Positions 58,604 through 64,000 of a DNA stretch of 64,000 nt are shown here, piece by piece. Below the pieces are notes generated by a model, which ran no database searches, was not told the DNA's origin, and saw only the letters and a list, made by a program, of their open reading frames with translations. The translations under genes were made by a program, and so were the position numbers. The stretch lies in the NCBI GenBank assembly GCA_012064385.1, contig QRDG01000820.1:620001-684000 (forward strand), in the 5' to 3' direction. The first letter of the stretch is position 1, and every line of letters begins with the position of its first letter. Source of the stretch: Puccinellia tenuiflora. Lineage: Eukaryota; Streptophyta; Magnoliopsida; Poales; Poaceae.

Positions 58604-60533
58604 TGTAACAGCCCCAGATTAGTACCCTAAAATATGGGCCAATTTTTCACTTTTTGCTTTGCATTGCATCATGGCATTCATATTTAACTTGTTATTTCTA
58701 AATAGAGCAACACTTGGAAATTAAAACTAGGGAAGCCAAACCTTTCCAAATTTCCAGATCAAATACATACTCAATTTGGTGAAACCAATTATTCTTGAGT
58801 CTCCAAATTGTTCAGGAAACTCAAGGATATATTTTATAAATAATTGCCAAAGGCTAGATAATTAACAAGCAACTAAAATAAAATTAAGGATTCAATTTGG
58901 TTCAATTCAATTTATATTTTTGGGACCAAGTTAAACTTCCCCAAAATTTCAAAATAAAATATGGGGTGCTTCATTATTATAATATGAGCCTCCAGGAATA
59001 TTTTCATAAATTATTGAAATGTACAAGTGCTCCAAATACATGCATTTTTGCAATTATCCAAAAATGACCATATTGAAATCTATGAACAAATGTGGGTCTA
59101 AACAATTTATTTCAGAGCACCAAATTTTGTGGAAACTCTTCATGTTATGGGGAGCCTCTGTGAATTGTTTCACAATTTTCCAAAATGGTTAAGGGCCTCA
59201 ATAAAATCCCTAAGTGCTACTGGTTTTAATAGAAAAAGGAAAATGCAAAAAGAATAAAAAAATCTGACAGGGGGGCCACCCCTGTCATCCTCCCCTCTCT
59301 CTTTCTTCCCCACTGTGGCGACAGGGAGGTCATTGGCGCCATGCCGCCGACGTGCCTCCCCTGCCCCACGCGCCATGCCGCTCTACCCTGGTGGTAAAGG
59401 AGGCCACCGACGGCGCCCTCGTGCTCCCCACCTGCCCCTCTCGCTTTCTCTCTCTCTCTCCCGCGATCCACCACGGCCGCCACAGCCTCCGAGCTCGCCG
59501 TCGATCTCCCCATCGATTCCGGCCTCCCCGACGCAAGCTGCTGCCGCCACGAGCTCCGCCTCGCCTTCCTCTTCACCCTGAAGCTAGGACCCGTGCTGGG
59601 ACGCCTTCTGCCGTGCGAATCGACCCGCTCCCTTCCGCCGCCGGCCGCCGCTGCCCAAGCACGCATCTTCGTCGTCCGACCTCCTCCTGCCTTGCCGTGC
59701 GCGTCTTCACGTTCCTGGTAAGCCGGCGCACCTCCCCGTCCACTTTTCCCTCTCCCGCTCGCCCTCTACCGTGTCTGCGTCGTCGACCGTCACGGTTCGC
59801 CGCACAGGCCCGCCGCCGGCCATGCTACAACGACCGCTAGGGTCCGTAGCTCCGCCACCAGCTCCCTTGCGACGCGCAGTGTGAAATGCCGCATCCCCTC
59901 CCTCTACCCCTCTTCCTCGGCCTTCGCTCACGCCGTCGGCGCGCTGTCGCCGCCGGCCACCACACGACGCGCGCGCACTCTGAACGCCCGGCCTTCCCCC
60001 CCGGCCTGACCGGCCACGAGGCCGGGGCCTTTCGGTCCCCTGCCCGGCCATATGGGCCGGCCCAGTGGCCGGGGCTCCTCGGTGTGTGGCCCGGCCATAA
60101 TGGCCGGCCTGCACCCGGCCTGGCCGGCCTGCCAGGGGTTTTGTCCCCCCCTTTTTATTTTTTTTAAACTGAAATTAAAATAGTTGATATGTATTCGAAT
60201 AATGCATCAAAAATTGCAAACCAAATACCAATTGCTCAGAAAAACATTCCTATCTTTTGGTAACATTGTCTTGCCCTTTGACTAAAATTTTGCTGTTTAA
60301 TTATGAATTCCTAAATTGGCATAAATGATAACAATTTGGGGAATTTCATAACTCGTTAAATATTTATCCAAAATTATGAATTAGATATCAAGTGATCAAC
60401 ATGTCAAATGCTATCAAACCCATACACTTATCATGTCATGATCACAAACTTTTATGTGATGTATTTTATACTTTGATCAATGAATTAAATTCAATTATTT
60501 AATTAATTTGTCAATTATTCTCGGTGCTCCGAA

Positions 60534-60534
60534 N
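60534..60534. other. Single undetermined base (N) at an abrupt junction
   Basis: The only N in the window. To its left, a half-copy of the LARD 3' LTR ends without an LTR terminus. To its right, an inverted-repeat transposon begins. If N is G, the right-hand element gains a perfect 17-bp inverted repeat (AAGAGCAACTCCAGCCG) with 62419-62435. Probably a scaffold join or low-quality base. Confidence 0.85.
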
Positions 60535-61047
60535 AGCAACTCCAGCCGTCCCCGAGAGCCCCAGGATCCCCTTTTTGACGCCGGCGGATCATTTTTCCCG
60601 TAGTCGCCCCCCAGCGCCCCCCAAGGCCTCTTTTTTCGCCGGATTTGGCCTAATTTTTATCCGGCGTCCCAGGCCGAACCCAGCGCCCCGGGTTCGGTCT
60701 GGGGACGCCGGCGAAAGGGAAAATGGCGCGAAACGGCGCGGAACCGAGGGAAACCGCGCGAAGCTCCGGCGGGCCCGCCCTATCAGCGGCACAACCGTTT
60801 CGTCGTCCTCATCGCCTCGCCTTCCGCGTCGCATTACTGCTCTGCCGCCGGTCAGGCGTACCGCCGTCGAGTCAAATCGGCCACGCGGCGGAGTTAGGCG
60901 CGCCGTAGTTATTACTGCCCCGCCCTCTCCCCGCCGGTATTTATTTACTGCACCCGCACACCGCCGATCACACACTCGCCGCACTTCCTCACCGAGCATA
61001 CACCCTCGCCGCGCTTCCTCTCGATCACCGAGCGCACACCACACCCA

Positions 61048-62166
61048 ATGGCTAGCGGCGCGGCGGCGAACGGCTTCGGCCGGAACTGGCTTAAGGAGCG
61101 GGAGGCACGCCTCCTTCACGAGGCGGGCTACCCATGCCCACCCGCCATGAAGCTCCCCGGAGGAGGATGGCGGCTCAGCCAGATGGGGATCCCGATCCCC
61201 CCCATCCCCACCGCCGACCGGCGGTGGGCCGAGATCTACGCCGTCCGCGATGAGCTGACGGCGGAGCAGCAGGAGGATCCCGCCTGGCACCCGGAGAACT
61301 CCTCGACGTGGGTGCCTTTCTTCGAGGACCGCCACGAGCGGCAGCTCAACGACTTCCCCGGCCCGAAGGACCTCGCCCCCTCCCGCAACAACAGCGAGGG
61401 CCGGAAGGACTGGTGGGGAGTCCCCGGCCGCTCCCTCCAGGCCGTCCTCGACCACATCGAGGGCGGTAACGAGCCGCCGCTGCTGGGCCCGGCGAGGAGG
61501 GGACGACGGCACGGATGGGAGCCGAGGAGGATGGCGTGCTCGTCGTCCTCCTCCTCCGACGCAGGAGCCCGCTCCTCGACGCCGCTCGCCAGCGTCATCA
61601 AGCAAGAGCCGGCGGCGCCCTCGCGCGGCATCGTCATCAGGGAGCCGGGCACCGGCGGCGGGAGCGGGAGCTCCTCCCGCCTACTGACGCCGAAGCGGGA
61701 GCCCGGCACCGGCGTCGTCGGCCGCGCCCTGAAGAAGGCCTTCAGAAAGAAGGCCGTCGTCAAGGAGGAGCCCTACGACGAGGAGGCCGCGATGGCGGCC
61801 GCCCTGGCGGCCAGCCTCGACGACGTCCCTCCGGCGCCGGAGGATTTCGCCTGTGCGTGGTCGGCCCGCGACCACGAGCGGGAGGAGGAGGAGCGCAAAC
61901 GGCGCGTCGAGGCCGAGCAGCGGGAGGCCTTCGCGCGCTACGGGCGCCGCAGCCGTCGTGCCTCGCCGGAGGTCGTCGTCCTGGACGACGACGACGAGGA
62001 GGCCGGCACCAGCACCAGCCGGTGGCTGACGCCGAAGCAGGAGCCAGGCACCGGCGGCGACGGCGAGGCCGGGCGTGCCCCTGCTGCTCCTCCGAGCTAT
62101 GGCGGCGGCGGCGACTCCGACGACGGGGAGGACTACACCGTCTTCTACAACCGCCTCGGGCTGTAG
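61048..62166 (+). CDS. Transposon-borne 372-aa protein with ubiquitin- and SUMO-interaction-like motifs
   Basis: One uninterrupted exon, ATG at 61048 (GCACACCACACCCAATGG context), stop at 62164-62166. A TATA-like TATTTATT lies about 100 bp upstream at 60940. I recognise the N-terminal 150 residues (REARLLHEAGYPCPPAMKLP, then WHPENSSTW and WWGVPGRSLQ) as a repeated but uncharacterised Triticeae protein type. Residues 170-372 are low-complexity with striking short motifs. VIKQEP (183-188) and VVKEEP (237-242) fit the SUMO-acceptor pattern (hydrophobic-K-x-E). LTPKREPGTG (213-222) and LTPKQEPGTG (327-336) are a repeated decapeptide. DEEAAMAAALAASLDD (244-259) matches a ubiquitin-interacting helix. 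EVVVLDDDDEE (308-318) matches a SUMO-interacting strand with an acidic tail. A basic stretch (EERKRRVEAEQREAFARYGR) lies between. Function is unknown; these motif calls are inference. Confidence 0.7.
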   Translation: MASGAAANGFGRNWLKEREARLLHEAGYPCPPAMKLPGGGWRLSQMGIPIPPIPTADRRWAEIYAVRDELTAEQQEDPAWHPENSSTWVPFFEDRHERQLNDFPGPKDLAPSRNNSEGRKDWWGVPGRSLQAVLDHIEGGNEPPLLGPARRGRRHGWEPRRMACSSSSSSDAGARSSTPLASVIKQEPAAPSRGIVIREPGTGGGSGSSSRLLTPKREPGTGVVGRALKKAFRKKAVVKEEPYDEEAAMAAALAASLDDVPPAPEDFACAWSARDHEREEEERKRRVEAEQREAFARYGRRSRRASPEVVVLDDDDEEAGTSTSRWLTPKQEPGTGGDGEAGRAPAAPPSYGGGGDSDDGEDYTVFYNRLGL

Positions 62167-62435
62167 ACGCCGCCGCAGTTTTTTTTTCTTTTTTTTTAGT
62201 TTTATTGTAAAATATCGCCAAATATCGCTAATTATCACCGAATATTATGAAGTTTCGTCGAATTTTATGAAGTTTCGTCGAATTTGATGAAATTACGTCT
62301 TGTTTTCGCCGTACCGTCTGGGGTCACGACTGGGAACCACTCCAACCGCACGCCATTTTTTTTCGCCGGCGCCCCCCAGCAGGGCCAAAAAAACGCCGGC
62401 AATTCGGCCTGGGGGCCAACGGCTGGAGTTGCTCT

Positions 62436-62712
62436 TAACTGCAGCAAACACTAGCACACATTACGGCGTCTGTACTGTCAGCCATGGCGGTGCAGGACGG
62501 GAGAGAGAGAGGAGAGGAAGAGAAATGAGATATTATTGAGGTAGGGCCGAGGAGATCGAACGCCAAGCTAGGAGCCGGTAAATATTTTGTAGAGAGAGAG
62601 AGCTCGCCGGGAAGCAGCCGGTGGGTCGGACCGTCGGAGCAAGAGGAGAGGAAAGCCCATATAGCGGCGGCTCCGGCCGTGAGTACCACCTGCCCGGGCT
62701 AACAGAGAAGAC
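62436..62712 (+). other. Presumed promoter and leader of the NLR gene
   Basis: It contains GA-rich tracts (GGGAGAGAGAGAGGAGAGG at about 62500, AGAGAGAGAGAGC at 62592) common in plant 5' leaders. No clear TATA box. The short frames here are not supported. Confidence 0.4.
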
Positions 62713-64000
62713 ATGGAGGAGGAGGCTCCCGTGACCGCAGCCACGGGGACCTTGGGGCCCGTCATAGCCAAGCTGGCTGCTCTGCTGGGCAGTGAGTACA
62801 AGCTCCGATGGCGGACTCGGAGGGAGATCAAGTTCATCAAATCGAGGCTCAAGTCCGTGCACTCTCTCCTCTGGACGACATGGGAGAGGGAGGATCTCGA
62901 TGCGGCGTCCAGGGAGCTGAAGATGGAAGCTTTGGATCTGGCCGACGACGTGGGGGACGCCATCGACGACTTCATCGTCAGTACTACGGAGCGCGGCCGC
63001 AGCAGCAGCAAGCCGCGCTTCGTACAGAAGAAGGTCAAGGAAAGCCCTTTCAAAGATTTCAAGAAAAGAGCAAACGATGTGTCGGGGCGGTTCCGCGGCA
63101 TGTGGAAGAAGAAGAAGAAGAGGACTGCTCATCCCAGCTGCAGGTCGACACCTCGACGAGCTCATCCCTTTGTCCGCAAGGATGCATCAGAGCTCGTGGC
63201 CATGGACGGACGGAAGGATGAGCTCACCAGATTCCTGATAGAAGAAGAAGAGGAGAGCACGCTGGTACTGCAGCCACAACTCAAGATGGCAACCATTCTT
63301 GGAATGGCTGGTATGGGCAAAACGACCCTGGCCGACCTAGTGTACGAGGCGATTGGGGATAAGTTCCAGGCCCGGGCATTTGTGGCAGTGCCACCAGGTG
63401 GTCACATGAAGGAGGTTCTCACAAGAATTCTCGAACAAGTTGCTGCTCAAAATGCTCCACCGTTTGCGGCGGGCACGGAAGAAGACCATCTCATCGACAA
63501 CATATCTTTCTTCCTAAAAGACACAAGGTACGCAATGTCAGAGCTTTAGCTTTACCGGATCACTAAATATCATGTTCATGCGCATCTGATCAAGTATAGA
63601 GTTGTAGATTCAACTTTTTGTATTAATAAATTCCCCAAAATGACTAGAATGTTCAGGTTAATTTGGAAATATAATTGAAATTCTTAATACTATGATAGTA
63701 CGCTGCACCGCTGCACCAGCAGGGTTGCCTGGCTGTCACCGTTTTTCACACAAGTCAACTGATTTAACAAAACTATGGTGTAAGATGTGAATAGTACAGA
63801 ATTTACAGCCTCATGCGATGTAGCAAACTTGCATAAGTGTTTGTAGAAATTAATCAAATTAACAATCTTATGCTTTCAACATGGCAGGTACCTAGTCATA
63901 ATTGACGATATAAGGCACTGGGGTGAATGGGAAATCATCAGGAAATCTCTTCCAGAGAACAATCTGGGCAGTAGAATTGTCACAACAACTCGTGTTAATG
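62713..64000 (+). CDS. Coiled-coil NLR (CC-NB-ARC) resistance-type gene, 3' end outside the window
   Basis: NLR proteins are intracellular immune receptors. Exon 1 (62713-63527) starts MEEEAPVTAATGTLGPVIAK and encodes an Rx-type coiled-coil domain (LADDVGDAIDDF is the EDVID-like motif near residue 80), a very basic linker with MWKKKKKR, and the NB-ARC P-loop GMAGMGKTTLADLVYEAIG at about residue 198. A 361-bp intron (donor AAG/GTACGC, acceptor GGCAG/GTAC) follows. Exon 2 from 63889 continues in phase with the kinase-2 motif YLVIIDDI and RNBS-B GSRIVTTTRVN, running off the window. An intron between the P-loop and kinase-2 is a recurrent feature of one grass CC-NLR group. There are no stops or frameshifts in the visible part, so the gene may be functional. 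The leucine-rich repeats are not in view. Confidence 0.93.

Larger units (their letters stand above)
52869..60533 (+). mobile_element. LARD-type long-LTR non-autonomous retrotransposon, 3' LTR truncated
   Basis: The 5' LTR is 52869-56739 (3,871 bp, TGTAACAGCC to GGCGTTACA, inverted ends TGTAAC/GTTACA). The primer-binding site TGGTATCAGAGC is at 56743-56754, complementary to initiator tRNA-Met. The 1.86-kb internal region has no protein domain. A polypurine tract, TAAGGGGGGTAG, at about 58589-58600 precedes the 3' LTR starting at 58604. The 3' LTR copies only about the first half of the 5' LTR and stops at the N at 60534. This is the pattern of large retrotransposon derivatives that use proteins of other elements. 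Confidence 0.93.
60532..62435 (+). mobile_element. TIR DNA transposon carrying a complete gene (possibly PIF/Harbinger-like)
   Basis: Terminal inverted repeats are AA(N)AGCAACTCCAGCCG at 60532-60548 and its complement CGGCTGGAGTTGCTCTT at 62419-62435. TTA follows GTTGCTC at the right end, the kind of 3-bp target used by Harbinger elements, but the left side reads GAA, so no duplication can be shown. Both subterminal regions are GC-rich, with CGCCGGCG and GCGCCCCCCAG words. No transposase is encoded. The only gene is the 372-codon frame at 61048. Confidence 0.7.

Noticed and set aside
60589..61605. 338-codon minus-strand frame overlapping the TIR-element gene
   Set aside because: Shadow of the GC-rich plus-strand gene, spanning its promoter and first half. 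The plus frame has the upstream TATA-like site, a defined start and recognisable motifs.

Overview
This window is plant nuclear DNA, almost certainly from a large-genome grass of the wheat/barley tribe (Triticeae). That is inferred from the repeat content: Stowaway-type MITEs, CACTA elements with CACTA(C/G) ends, very long-LTR non-autonomous retrotransposons, a Tat-type Gypsy element with an antisense gene, and abundant nested insertions. The genes have GT-AG introns. There is no operon structure, and I saw no rRNA, tRNA or CRISPR. Most open frames are shadows or transposon debris.

Layout. 1-1484 is a nearly identical 413-bp tandem array. About 1911-6924 is a non-autonomous CACTA-like transposon carrying a nine-exon Ptta/En/Spm-type (Transposase_24) gene with one stop. 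8372-10305 is a second, smaller CACTA element with an exact 3-bp duplication and a broken tail-anchored coiled-coil gene. 11159-11910 is a 5'-truncated LINE ending in an intact RNase H domain. 12401-12730 is a hAT MITE with an 8-bp duplication. 14252-18472 (minus) is a seven-exon Rab7 GTPase gene with a one-base frameshift in exon 6 and a LINE-like insertion in its last intron. 19552-24966 is a 5.4-kb solo LTR. 27346-28032 is a 5'-truncated AP2 gene. 28463-30041 is a Stowaway element split by a MULE. 30264-32994 (minus) is a gene for a conserved zinc-knuckle protein. 33702-36870 is a broken GRF-zinc-finger-like gene split by an insertion. 37865-39440 (minus) is the 3' part of a MULE transposase.

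39449-60533 is a nest: a Copia element sits in the MULE, a Tat-type Gypsy element sits in the Copia 3' LTR, and a long-LTR LARD sits in the Gypsy integrase. The nest stops abruptly at the window's only N (60534). None of the expected closing halves of the interrupted elements appears to its right, so this point is either a deletion or an assembly join. To the right lies a TIR element (60532-62435) carrying an intact 372-codon gene. Its product combines a ubiquitin-interaction-like helix, a SUMO-interaction-like motif and repeated K-x-E-P sites. The window ends inside a coiled-coil NLR resistance-type gene (62713-64000).

Probable host genes are the Rab7, zinc-knuckle and NLR genes. The AP2 and GRF-like loci are decayed. 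The most unusual observations are the SUMO/ubiquitin-type protein in the TIR element, the 112-bp Gypsy array in which each half unit repeats the polypurine-tract motif found at the Gypsy 3' LTR, the orphan CACTA terminus inside an intron, and the apparent misjoin at the N. All family names come from recognition of sequence motifs; no database search was run.
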